The notes under the pieces are model-generated. The model had not been told where the DNA came from and made no database searches. It saw nothing but the letters and a program-made list of their open reading frames with translations. The translations under genes and the position numbers were made by a program. From Lachnospiraceae bacterium (GTDB lineage Bacteria > Bacillota > Clostridia > Lachnospirales > Lachnospiraceae), in contig CAAGDV010000038.1 in the NCBI GenBank assembly GCA_900768755.1, positions 58,017-122,016 on the forward strand: 64,000 bases of DNA, in the 5' to 3' direction. Position 1 is the first letter of the stretch; each line of letters begins with the position of its first letter. Shown piece after piece: positions 43,657 through 52,370 of this stretch.

Positions 43657-43954
43657 GTGCGCACCGGGCTGTATAAGGGTGTATCACCGCTGCGGAGGCT
43701 GTGGGAAGAAAAAGGAGTATGTCAATTCAGGAAGATTTCGCGTTAATGCTAACGGAAACCGCGTGGATGTGTGGCTGATATACAGGTGCATCCGCTGCAA
43801 GCATTCCTGGAACCTGACTGTGTATGAGCGGCAGCGTCCGTCAAAAATCCCACCGGATTTATATGACCTTTTCATGAATAATGATGAGGAGCTTGCATAC
43901 CGATACGGAAATGATATCGATTTTTTGAAAAGAAATAATGCTGAATTTAAGTAA
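43637..43954 (+). CDS. DUF1062 family zinc-ribbon protein, possibly truncated
   Basis: 105 residues. Two zinc-binding pairs, RCGGCGKK and RCIRCKHSW, with SGRFRVNANGNRVDVWLIYR between them, match the N-terminal part of DUF1062. As I remember the family, members are about 180-200 residues, so roughly half may be missing: a C-terminal region is lost after HFLK-type DIDFLKRNNAEFK. No clear continuation is found in the other frames downstream. The start overlaps the regulator gene upstream, suggesting co-expression. Confidence 0.75.
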   Translation: MRADRNECAPGCIRVYHRCGGCGKKKEYVNSGRFRVNANGNRVDVWLIYRCIRCKHSWNLTVYERQRPSKIPPDLYDLFMNNDEELAYRYGNDIDFLKRNNAEFK

Positions 43955-44037
43955 AGAGAAAGGGAATTTACTGTTCCCGGTATTACAGCTGCAGGCTGTG
44001 CTGTTTATCAATGGCAGGTTTATTATCTGTTTTTGAA

Positions 44038-44060
44038 AGCTGCGCGTCTGCAGCTCTTTT
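44038..44060 (+). terminator. Weak intrinsic terminator after the DUF1062 gene
   Basis: AGCTGC (44038-44043) pairs with GCAGCT (44050-44055), followed by CTTTTG. The surrounding 250-base gap holds other short inverted repeats but no gene. Confidence 0.45.
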
Positions 44061-44204
44061 GTCGTCAAATGGGTTTCGCCGTTTTATGACGGCATCGCGC
44101 GGGATACACAGATGGGGAATATTTTTATATTTTCAGAAAGAAAGATTATATATATTTTTGCGATTGTCGGATAAATTGTAATTATCAATCCAAGGAGAAA
44201 TAAT

Positions 44205-46670
44205 ATGGGCAGTTTGTTCAGGTATAATGAAAATAATAACAGTATCTGCTGCGGCGGAGTGGATGTCCATGTGTTTTCAGATGATTATGCGGCGGGACAC
44301 CAGTCGGGAATCACGCTTATAATGCATGACCGCAGAATGGTTAACGGAGGAGACGTGCGGCTTGAGCAGACACCGGGACAGTGGCAGCCTGTTCCTGCGC
44401 GTGTCGGACGAAACTTTTGTGCCGAAGAAGACAAGGTGACTGCGCATATGCACTACCCCGATACAGAGGTGCATCTTAAGGGTTTTAATCCGCTTATTTA
44501 TCCGGATATGGAGCTCGATTACTGCGTGGAGGTTACCCCGTATGATAAGGGTGTGGACATATCGGTTATTCTAAACAATCCGATTCCTGATGCTTTTGCC
44601 GGCAAGGTAAGCTTTATTATGGAGCTTGTGCCGTGTCATGTCATCGGTAAGTCGTGGATTATGGATTCACAGACAGGCATTTTTCCGGCGCAGCCGGCCG
44701 GCCCGGTGATTTCACAGCCCGCAAATATTGATATTGCAGGAGTTTTTTGCGCGGGTGACGCAAAGGCCGATGCGGACAGGCTGATAGGAGACCGGACATA
44801 TTACAGCCCAATGGCTGCGGATTCGCTTATTGCCGAGCCATATGCAAGCGGACATCATTTTACCGTGCTTCCTGAAAGTGATTTATACTGTTTTTCCGTC
44901 ACGAGCAATGAAGCTTTGATAAATCTGTATGACGGACGAATGAACCATAATAACGGATGGTTTGTGATATGCTCAGAGCTTCCTGTGCAAAGAACCGGAA
45001 ACGTCCTTAAGTGGCATCTTGAACCGAGAGTAAAAGAGGGGTGGAGATACTCCCCCGTAATTCAGGTTTCCCAGGTGGGATACCATCCTAAGCAGTACAA
45101 AAAGGCGGTGCTCGAGTGCGACAGAAGCGAATCCTTTGATGCGGAAGTTTCTCTTTACCGTTATACGGATAAAGGTGAAGAACAGGTCATATCAAAGAAA
45201 CCCTCTGTGTGGGGGGATATGTTAAGGTACCGTTATGCGGTCTTTGATTTTTCGGAAGTCGGTGAAGCCGGCCTTTATATGATAAAATACAAAGAGTCTG
45301 AGTCAGCACTGTTTCGGATTGCTGAAGATATATACGACAGAGGTATCTGGCAGCCGGTTTTGGAATATTTTCTTCCTGTGCAGATGTGTCACATGCTTGT
45401 AAGGGAGAAGTACAGGATATGGCACGGATGCTGTCATATGGATGACGGCGTTATGGCGCCCGTGGATTACAACCATTTTGACGGGTACAGCCAGGGAAGT
45501 GATACATTTTGCAAATACAAGCCGAATGAGCATGTAGGCGGACTCAATGCCGGCGGATGGCATGATGCGGGCGACTATGACATCAGAGTCGAGTCTCAGG
45601 CATCGGAGGTGTACGCCCTGTCACTTGCGTATGAAGAATTCAATGTGTTTTATGACTGCACTACAATTGACCAGGAAAAACATCTTGTGGAGATACACAG
45701 ACCTGACGGACGCAACGACCTGCTTGAGCAGATTGAACACGGAATGCTGTCAATTGTCGGAGGATACGAGGCATTGGGAAGACTGTACCGCGGAATAATC
45801 AGCCGCGATTTGCGCCAGTATGTGCTTCTTGGGGATGCCGTAAATATGACTGACGGAGCGGAAAGTGATGATGACCGCTATGTGTTTACGGAGGACAATC
45901 CAAAGCGTGAGCTTAGGGTTGCGGCGCAGCTTGCAGCGGGAAGCCGAAGCATGAGAGGATTCAATGATGAACTTTCGGACAAAGCGCTGGATATTGCAGT
46001 CTGTCTTTTTGAGGAGACAGACCATGCCGGGGCGGAGGAAGAATACGTGAATGCAGCAGTTGAACTCTTTCTCACAACAGGAAGGGAAGAATACCGGAAT
46101 GCAATTATTGCCAATGCAGATTATATCTGCAGTCAGTTTGAACGCATCGGATGGGTTGTGATGCGCGCATCGAAAAAAATTGACAACGCAGATTTTAGTG
46201 ATAAGATGAGGCAGGGCGCAATCTCACTGAATGACAGAATCACAGAGGAGTGCGATGCCAATCCGTACGGAGTGCCTTATCACCCCAGAGCGTGGGGGCA
46301 GGGCTGGGCGGTCCAGTTTTTCGGCATGAGACAGTATTATCTGTGCAAGGCTTTTCCGGATATTTTTAGTGCTAAGCTCGTGACCAATGCGCTTGATTAT
46401 GTGCTCGGATGTCATCCGGGAAGCAATACCAAATCATTTGTATCAGGAGTCGGAGCAAAATCGGCAACCGTGGCATATGGTGCAAACCGCGCAGATAATT
46501 CATATGTACCGGGAGGCGTGATTTCGGGGACAGAGCTCATATCTCCGGATTTCCCCGAGCTGCTTGATTACCCGTATCTATGGCAGCAGAGTGAGTATGT
46601 TATCGGAGGCGGTTCCTCGCACTATCTTTTTCTTGTGCTTGCCGTTACGGAACTGTTGCGTAGAAGATAG
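44205..46670 (+). CDS. Glycoside hydrolase family 9 (cellulase-type) with N-terminal Ig-like domain, no signal peptide
   Basis: 821 residues. A large N-terminal beta region (1-280) precedes the CelD-type Ig-like domain (about 285-370, VIQVSQVGYHPKQYKKAVLE) and the (alpha/alpha)6 barrel. Catalytic Asp residues D454 and D457 lie in GGWHDAGDYD, and the acid E797 lies in SEYVIGGGSSHYLF. GH9 enzymes cleave beta-1,4-glucans; some act as exo-glucosidases on cello-oligosaccharides. The lack of a signal peptide points to cytoplasmic action on imported oligosaccharides. AAGGAG precedes ATG 44205. The N-terminal extension is uncommon. Confidence 0.9.
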   Translation: MGSLFRYNENNNSICCGGVDVHVFSDDYAAGHQSGITLIMHDRRMVNGGDVRLEQTPGQWQPVPARVGRNFCAEEDKVTAHMHYPDTEVHLKGFNPLIYPDMELDYCVEVTPYDKGVDISVILNNPIPDAFAGKVSFIMELVPCHVIGKSWIMDSQTGIFPAQPAGPVISQPANIDIAGVFCAGDAKADADRLIGDRTYYSPMAADSLIAEPYASGHHFTVLPESDLYCFSVTSNEALINLYDGRMNHNNGWFVICSELPVQRTGNVLKWHLEPRVKEGWRYSPVIQVSQVGYHPKQYKKAVLECDRSESFDAEVSLYRYTDKGEEQVISKKPSVWGDMLRYRYAVFDFSEVGEAGLYMIKYKESESALFRIAEDIYDRGIWQPVLEYFLPVQMCHMLVREKYRIWHGCCHMDDGVMAPVDYNHFDGYSQGSDTFCKYKPNEHVGGLNAGGWHDAGDYDIRVESQASEVYALSLAYEEFNVFYDCTTIDQEKHLVEIHRPDGRNDLLEQIEHGMLSIVGGYEALGRLYRGIISRDLRQYVLLGDAVNMTDGAESDDDRYVFTEDNPKRELRVAAQLAAGSRSMRGFNDELSDKALDIAVCLFEETDHAGAEEEYVNAAVELFLTTGREEYRNAIIANADYICSQFERIGWVVMRASKKIDNADFSDKMRQGAISLNDRITEECDANPYGVPYHPRAWGQGWAVQFFGMRQYYLCKAFPDIFSAKLVTNALDYVLGCHPGSNTKSFVSGVGAKSATVAYGANRADNSYVPGGVISGTELISPDFPELLDYPYLWQQSEYVIGGGSSHYLFLVLAVTELLRRR

Positions 46671-46771
46671 CTTTTGGCTGCATACAATACAGTGATTTAC
46701 TGAATTTCAGATGTAAAATGTTGATGCTCTGAAAGAAAAATATACATAAAGGAGTTAACACATACACTAAT

Positions 46772-48154
46772 ATGGAAAAAGCATTCAGGAAAAGCAATTC
46801 CAGAACATCGGTGGATATGACTGTTGGAAATCCAACAAAACACCTGATGCTGTTTGCAGTACCGCTATTTGTCGGTAATCTTTTTCAGCAGTTTTACAAC
46901 CTGGTGGATTCATCCATTGCGGGAAGATATATAAGCGAGGATGCCCTTGCGGCAATCGGAAGCTGCAGTTCTTTGTGCTTCCTGTTTTTTGCCCTGAGTG
47001 CGGGCCTTGCCAATGGAATCGGAATCATAGTGTCACAATACTACGGAGCAGGTGAGGATAACAAGATTAAAGCAACGGTTGCGAGCTCTTTTTATATTCT
47101 TGTAATATCGGGGCTTGTGGTGTCGGCACTCGGAATTGTTCTGGCAAGGCCGCTTCTGGTGCTGCTTCAGACCCCTGAGGGTCCGATTCTTTCGGATGCC
47201 GTAACTTACTTGAGAATAAGCTGCATAGGAATAGTTTTTATAGCGTTGTACAACGGCGTGGCGTCCGTTTTGAGGGCACTCGGCAATTCCAGGGTTCCGC
47301 TTATTATGCTCATAATATCAAGCATACTCAACATCATTATGGATCTGGTCCTGGTTATTGCATTTGACATGGGCGTTTTTGGCGTTGCACTTGCGACGGT
47401 CATTGCACAGGCAATCTCAGCGACGATAAGCCTCATATACGCATTCATCAAAATTCCTTACTATAAGCTCGGACGGGATGAGATAAAACCACGCAAACAT
47501 ATAATTATCCAGTCCTTCAGACTCGGTGTTCCGCTGGCACTTCAAAGCTCAATGATTGCCATATCCATGATTGTACTGCAGGGCGTTGTTAACGGTTTCG
47601 GAAAAACAGTAATGGCAGCATATACAATCTCATCAAAAGTGGACCTGCTGGTTTCAATGTTTTACAGTGCCATGACAATGGCCATAACAACTTATTCCGG
47701 ACAGAATTACGGTGCGCACAGACTTGACAGGGTGCAAAGCGGTTTTGTGCGGGGGGTAATTATTGTCACGGCTTACAATCTGATTGTCGTGCCGCTCACA
47801 ATTATTTTGCGAAGACCGATAGTCGGCATGTTTGTAAAAGCAGATGCAATTGAGGTAATCAATATCGGTATAAAGGCACAGTTAATTACATCGTGCGCAT
47901 ATTTTGCGCTGGGACTTATTTATGTACCGCGAGGAGTGCTTAACGGAGTGGGGGACGCCAGATTTTCGCTGATTAACGGAGTAACTGAGGTTGCATGCAG
48001 GATTTTATATTCTTTTGTGTTGACAAATATCGCATGCATCGGGCAATGGGGAATCTGGGGAGCGGCAGCTCTTACCTGGCTAACTGTCGCTATTGTATGT
48101 ATGCTCAGGTATTTCTTTGGCAAATGGAGATACAGGACTCCGAAGAATTTGTAA
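46772..48154 (+). CDS. MATE-family efflux transporter
   Basis: 460 residues, 12 membrane helices in two MATE halves. GNLFQQFYNLVDSSIAGRYI and the ALRALGNSR-type loop (SVLRALGNSRVPL) are family marks. It exports drugs or metabolites with sodium or proton coupling. The nearest binding site, AAGGAG, ends 17 bases before ATG 46772, unusually far; no closer in-frame start is seen. A short hairpin TTTCAG/CTGAAA lies upstream. Confidence 0.9.
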   Translation: MEKAFRKSNSRTSVDMTVGNPTKHLMLFAVPLFVGNLFQQFYNLVDSSIAGRYISEDALAAIGSCSSLCFLFFALSAGLANGIGIIVSQYYGAGEDNKIKATVASSFYILVISGLVVSALGIVLARPLLVLLQTPEGPILSDAVTYLRISCIGIVFIALYNGVASVLRALGNSRVPLIMLIISSILNIIMDLVLVIAFDMGVFGVALATVIAQAISATISLIYAFIKIPYYKLGRDEIKPRKHIIIQSFRLGVPLALQSSMIAISMIVLQGVVNGFGKTVMAAYTISSKVDLLVSMFYSAMTMAITTYSGQNYGAHRLDRVQSGFVRGVIIVTAYNLIVVPLTIILRRPIVGMFVKADAIEVINIGIKAQLITSCAYFALGLIYVPRGVLNGVGDARFSLINGVTEVACRILYSFVLTNIACIGQWGIWGAAALTWLTVAIVCMLRYFFGKWRYRTPKNL

Positions 48155-48202
48155 AAAATATGTGTGGTTTGTGTTAAACTGTTCTGATGAATTATTTTTT
48201 CC

Positions 48203-48231
48203 TTGACTAAATTATTTTCAAAAAGTAATAT
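48203..48231 (+). promoter_or_regulatory. Promoter of the response regulator gene
   Basis: TTGACT (48203-48208), 17-base spacer, TAATAT (48226-48231), 31 bases before the start codon. Confidence 0.65.
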
Positions 48232-48262
48232 ATCTTTAGTAAGCATATATCGGAGTCGTTTT

Positions 48263-49033
48263 ATGAAGAAATTATTACTTGTAGGAAAGCTTAACAAAAC
48301 TTTGCAGGCGACAAGCGATGAACTTGTCAGAGGCTTTGCTGTTCAGGTCACAACCGACAGCCATGATATGATAAGAGCCATGATGAAGATTCATAACCCG
48401 GATATTGTTGTTGTGCTTCTCAATGCTGTTGAGGATGACAATGCGGGGATTTTTGAAGAGATTCTTTTTAGGAAATACACCTGCCCGCTTATTGCTGTCG
48501 GAACTGCGGACAGATATGCGAGGTTTTCGGAGGCATTGCATAATGACAAGGTAAAGTTTCTTGAGATGCCGGTTGACAACAGTACGATTTACGCAGCATG
48601 CAGGAGTATGTTTAAGGGCGATGACGATGCGCCTGATGGGACAGCATCGGCAGACGCTCCAAAGGATGGGAGAAAAACAATACTTCTGGTTGATGACAGT
48701 GCCATGATGCTTCGAACCGTCAAAAGACTTTTGGATGACCTCTATAATGTGTATGTCGCAACAAGCGGTGCACAGGCAATGGTGGCGATAGGGCGTAACA
48801 AGCCGGATTTGGTCATTCTTGATTATGACATGCCGGTGTGCGACGGCAAAATGACTCTCGAGATGATTCGCGCCGATGAAGGAATGAAAGACCTTCCGGT
48901 TGTGTTTCTGACGGGAAAGCAGAGCAAGGAAAACATTATGTCGGTAATTGATTTGAAGCCGGCGGGTTATCTGATAAAACCCACCACCAAGGATTTGCTC
49001 CTGGGAACAATTGAGAAGATTATAGGCACTTAA
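48263..49033 (+). CDS. Response regulator with degenerate N-terminal and intact C-terminal receiver domain
   Basis: 256 residues. Residues about 133-256 are a CheY-like receiver with VDDSA acidic pocket, phosphoacceptor D187 in VILDYDMP, the Thr in FLTGKQ and the Lys in LIKPTT. Residues 1-115 look like a second receiver-type fold lacking these residues. There is no DNA-binding or enzymatic output domain, so it probably acts by protein contact. No histidine kinase is adjacent. ATG 48263 follows GGAG, and a terminator follows the gene, so it is a stand-alone unit. Confidence 0.85.
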   Translation: MKKLLLVGKLNKTLQATSDELVRGFAVQVTTDSHDMIRAMMKIHNPDIVVVLLNAVEDDNAGIFEEILFRKYTCPLIAVGTADRYARFSEALHNDKVKFLEMPVDNSTIYAACRSMFKGDDDAPDGTASADAPKDGRKTILLVDDSAMMLRTVKRLLDDLYNVYVATSGAQAMVAIGRNKPDLVILDYDMPVCDGKMTLEMIRADEGMKDLPVVFLTGKQSKENIMSVIDLKPAGYLIKPTTKDLLLGTIEKIIGT

Positions 49034-49046
49034 CAATAACTGTTCA

Positions 49047-49091
49047 CACACAGGCATACCGGTTTTTCGGTCGCCTGTGTGATTTTTATTT
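49047..49091 (+). terminator. Rho-independent terminator
   Basis: CACACAGGC (49047-49055) pairs with GCCTGTGTG (49073-49081), followed by ATTTTTATTTT. Confidence 0.85.
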
Positions 49092-49213
49092 TGGCAGGAA
49101 GATGGATACCAAGATAAAAAAATACGGGGAATGTCCGCTTAATTATGAAAACGGCTTTTTGCGGAAAAGTTCCATGTCAAAAAATACATATAGTTTTTCT
49201 CTAATATTTACTC

Positions 49214-49242
49214 TTTATGAACAGAAACAATATTTGTATCAT
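49214..49242 (+). promoter_or_regulatory. Weak promoter candidate of the GH5 cellulase
   Basis: TTTATG (49214-49219), 17-base spacer, TATCAT (49237-49242), 32 bases before the start. Both boxes are poor, so positive regulation is likely if this is used. Confidence 0.3.
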
Positions 49243-49274
49243 AGAGCTAACCTAGCAAGAAAAGGAGAAATGTA

Positions 49275-51020
49275 ATGAAGAAATCAAAGATAAGGATAAT
49301 GGCTTTGCTTTTGGCGGCGATGATGGTTACCGGCCTGTTCGGAGGCTGCGGCAATAAGACCACAACGCCTTCAGAGGGCGATGAGCTTACCGCAATTGAA
49401 GTGACGAGGCTTATGGGTAACGGAATTAACCTCGGTAATACAATGGAAGCATACGGCAGAAGCCAGTACGGAACCAAAGCGGAAGTGTCTGTATACGAGA
49501 CTTTCTGGGGACAGCCGGTTACGACCAAAGAGATGATTGAGGGCATGAAAGCATCAGGCTTTGATACCTTGAGAATTCCTGTAGCATGGACCAATAAGAT
49601 GAATTACGAGTCGGGCGATTACACCATCGACGCATCGCTCTTAGACAGAGTTGATGAGATAATCGGATGGGCAATTGACGCCGGAATGTTTGTAATCGTC
49701 AATGACCACTGGGACGGCGGATGGTGGGGAATGTTCGGTTCAGCAACCGAAGAGACCAGAAACAAAGCAATGGATATGTATAAATCAATGTGGAAGCAGA
49801 TTGCAGAGAAATATGCAAAATATGACTACCACCTCATTCTTGAGTCAGGCAACGAGGAACTTGGAAACAGACTCAACGATACCGATATTGCAAGAGATTC
49901 GGGAAGCCTTTCGGAGGATGAGTGCTACACAATGGCCAATACCATCAACCAGACTTTTGTTGATACCGTGCGTGCGGCAGGAGGAAACAACAAGACGCGA
50001 TTCCTTCTCATCGCGGGATATAACACGGATATCGCAATGACCTGTGATGACAGATTTAAGATGCCGACGGATTCGGCAAATAACAGACTTATTTTGTCAG
50101 TTCACTACTATGACCCGTCGGGATATACAATCCAGATGAGCTCATCTTCATGGGGCAACCGCCAGCATGTTGAGAATATGAACAGTACACTTGAAAAGCT
50201 TACCAAGTTCACGGACGCAGGCTACGGCGTAATCATCGGTGAGTACGGAGTGCTTATCAACGGAAAGGCTGATGAGCTTCGTCCGAACACAAAGGATTAC
50301 CTTAACAATTTCCTGAACAACTGTGATTATTACGGATACTGCCCTGTAATGTGGGACTGCAACAACTACTATGACAAATCCGCATGCGCCATAACCAATC
50401 AGGTTATTAAAGCGTTATATTACTCACATAGCTTTGCCGAGCAGCAGAAGCTTACAGAGGAAGAAGTAAAAAATAACGCCAAGACCGCAATGGATAAGCA
50501 GCTTAATCTGGCAGAGGTTCCTGCAACAATAGCAGACGATGAAGCCGTTGCATGGATAATGTACAACAGTAATGACTGGAGCACAATGTACCGCGTAGGC
50601 GACAAATATCCGGCAGATATCACTGACGGAGTGGTATCTACAGAGCCGAAGATTACCGGAGCGGGTACATACACCGTAGGGCTTGATTTTACGGGTACAG
50701 CCAACGGATATGCAGAAGGAACCGCTTTCTCGGCACTTGCAATCTACAACGGTGAGAAACTGTATCCGGGATGCATAATTGACATCAAAGAGATTAAGGT
50801 TAACGGAGAGACTTATACTCCTACAGCCAAAGGATATACAACCTCCGACGATGATTCCTGCACAAGAGTTAATCTTTACAATGCTTGGGTAAAGGATATT
50901 CCAAAAGAGGCAAGAACCCTTGAAGGCTCACTGGACGGATACTCACCGGTTATCGTTGATCCGACAGGACTCGGAAAGATGGAAACATTGGAAATAACAT
51001 TTGAATTTATCGTTCCGTAA
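49275..51020 (+). CDS. Glycoside hydrolase family 5 cellulase, lipoprotein, with C-terminal carbohydrate-binding-like domain
   Basis: 581 residues. The lipobox is FGGCGN (Cys near 27). The GH5 barrel spans about 40-385, with GNGINLGNTMEAYG, the acid/base E194 in ESGNEELGN (Glu follows where Pro is usual) and the nucleophile E323 in IIGEYG. The C-terminal 130-150 residues (from about 440) form a beta-sandwich likely to bind carbohydrate. The enzyme cleaves internal beta-1,4 bonds of cellulose or xyloglucan outside the cell while tethered to the membrane. The gene is alone, with a strong shared terminator. Confidence 0.9.
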   Translation: MKKSKIRIMALLLAAMMVTGLFGGCGNKTTTPSEGDELTAIEVTRLMGNGINLGNTMEAYGRSQYGTKAEVSVYETFWGQPVTTKEMIEGMKASGFDTLRIPVAWTNKMNYESGDYTIDASLLDRVDEIIGWAIDAGMFVIVNDHWDGGWWGMFGSATEETRNKAMDMYKSMWKQIAEKYAKYDYHLILESGNEELGNRLNDTDIARDSGSLSEDECYTMANTINQTFVDTVRAAGGNNKTRFLLIAGYNTDIAMTCDDRFKMPTDSANNRLILSVHYYDPSGYTIQMSSSSWGNRQHVENMNSTLEKLTKFTDAGYGVIIGEYGVLINGKADELRPNTKDYLNNFLNNCDYYGYCPVMWDCNNYYDKSACAITNQVIKALYYSHSFAEQQKLTEEEVKNNAKTAMDKQLNLAEVPATIADDEAVAWIMYNSNDWSTMYRVGDKYPADITDGVVSTEPKITGAGTYTVGLDFTGTANGYAEGTAFSALAIYNGEKLYPGCIIDIKEIKVNGETYTPTAKGYTTSDDDSCTRVNLYNAWVKDIPKEARTLEGSLDGYSPVIVDPTGLGKMETLEITFEFIVP

Positions 51021-51034
51021 TAGTTTTTACAACG

Positions 51035-51066
51035 AAGCCCCCGAAACGCATTTGGGGGCTTTGTTT
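51035..51066. terminator. Bidirectional rho-independent terminator
   Basis: AAGCCCCC (51035-51042) pairs with GGGGGCTT (51054-51061), then TGTTT. It separates the GH5 gene from the convergent minus-strand gene. Confidence 0.85.
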
Positions 51067-52285
51067 AACTTATTGCCAGAAGTATTCTGCTCTCGCGGAG
51101 CGCTTTTGACTGTTCACGGTCAAATTCAATCGACGATATTTTGACCGACGGGAAAAGTTCGTTTAATTTTTTGAGAATTCCGCGGCTTCCGACATGACTT
51201 ACGAGGCAGGCAAAAGGATGAACCACCAGGATTTTGTCATAGCCTTGCATGGCGAGGTCAATGATTTCGCTCAAAACAAGCCAGCCGTCGCCCATGCTGT
51301 AACAGTCATTGAGAATGTCACCTTTAACCTTCTGCAAATCCATGAAATTCATATCGTGGTGCAGATGCAGGGATTGCAGGGTGTCATTCATATCTTTCTG
51401 CATTGAGCAGAGGATGTCTTTCAGCTTTTCGCAGAGCAGGAGGGCAGCGGGGTTTTTGTGTGCAAGCCTCATATCCGCTATCTCGCTGTATACGAGGTAG
51501 ATGCAGTAATTGACGAAACCGCCCTGACGGATTTCGCACCCGTGATTATACAGAAAATCTTCAAGCAAAAAGTTGCCGATTGGCGAGAATTTGATATAAA
51601 TCTCACCGGCAATTCCTACCCGCGTGGGTCTGCGGGAACGGTCAGTGGGAACGGATAAAAAAGAATCGGCAATCTCTTTGTAAATCTTTTTCCGGTTAAA
51701 AATGCAGTGACCGTTGCTGATGCTGTCGCAGAGCCTTTTTAGCCATTGCTGCCTGAGAGCTTCGGTCTGCCCGGGAACAACCTCATATGGCAGAATCTGC
51801 TCGGTCAGGGTCATGAGAAGGTCGCCGTAGCACACCGCCGCGACTGCGGCAAAAAGCATCCGCGCATTAATTCGAAAACCGCTGTGCGCTTCGGCTTTGT
51901 GCGCGTTCAGGCTTAAGACGGGGATATCGGAGTTGCCGGTTTTCTTAAGACAGTCTATAATGAGATTATAGTAGTTGCCTGCACGGCAGCTCCCGCCGGT
52001 CTGCGGCTCCAGGATTGCAATACTGCCCGCGGCGTCAGGATTGTTTTCAATGAAAGCAAGAATATTGCCGACAATCTCAAAAGCACATGTGCAGTAGTCC
52101 TTGTTAATCAGGCTTTGCGCCGAAGGAGGGAAAACTGTCTGCTTTGGAATGACTTTAAGATTATAACCGCCGTATTTGAAGGCTGCGCAGATAAGCTCGT
52201 TGTGATAATGCAGCATCTGCGGCATATAGATTGTGTGAGTGTCACGCATTTCTTTTGTAAATTCGGCGGTCCTCAAATCAGGCAT
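51065..52285 (-). CDS. 2-hydroxyacyl-CoA dehydratase activase-related protein (HgdB/DUF2229-like)
   Basis: 406 residues. YMPQMLHYHNELICAAFKYG, DYCTCAFEIVGNIL and EPQTGGSCRAGNYYNLI are typical of the D-component-like half of large activase/dehydratase fusion proteins, whose cysteines hold an iron-sulfur cluster. Here this half stands alone, without the BadF/BcrA ATPase half next to it. The role is uncertain; electron transfer to a radical enzyme is the family theme. AGGAG precedes the start codon at 52285. Confidence 0.75.
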   Translation of the reverse strand: MPDLRTAEFTKEMRDTHTIYMPQMLHYHNELICAAFKYGGYNLKVIPKQTVFPPSAQSLINKDYCTCAFEIVGNILAFIENNPDAAGSIAILEPQTGGSCRAGNYYNLIIDCLKKTGNSDIPVLSLNAHKAEAHSGFRINARMLFAAVAAVCYGDLLMTLTEQILPYEVVPGQTEALRQQWLKRLCDSISNGHCIFNRKKIYKEIADSFLSVPTDRSRRPTRVGIAGEIYIKFSPIGNFLLEDFLYNHGCEIRQGGFVNYCIYLVYSEIADMRLAHKNPAALLLCEKLKDILCSMQKDMNDTLQSLHLHHDMNFMDLQKVKGDILNDCYSMGDGWLVLSEIIDLAMQGYDKILVVHPFACLVSHVGSRGILKKLNELFPSVKISSIEFDREQSKALRESRILLAIS

Positions 52286-52370
52286 ATACAGCTCCTAATG
52301 TTTTGATATATCATGAATTTTAAGTATTAAACTCAATGCAGTCAATAAATTTTTTGGAGGAAAACAGATT

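Noticed and set aside
48275..49057. A 260-codon minus-strand frame opposite the response regulator
   Set aside because: The plus strand has an intact receiver domain, promoter and terminator; the minus frame shows no motif.
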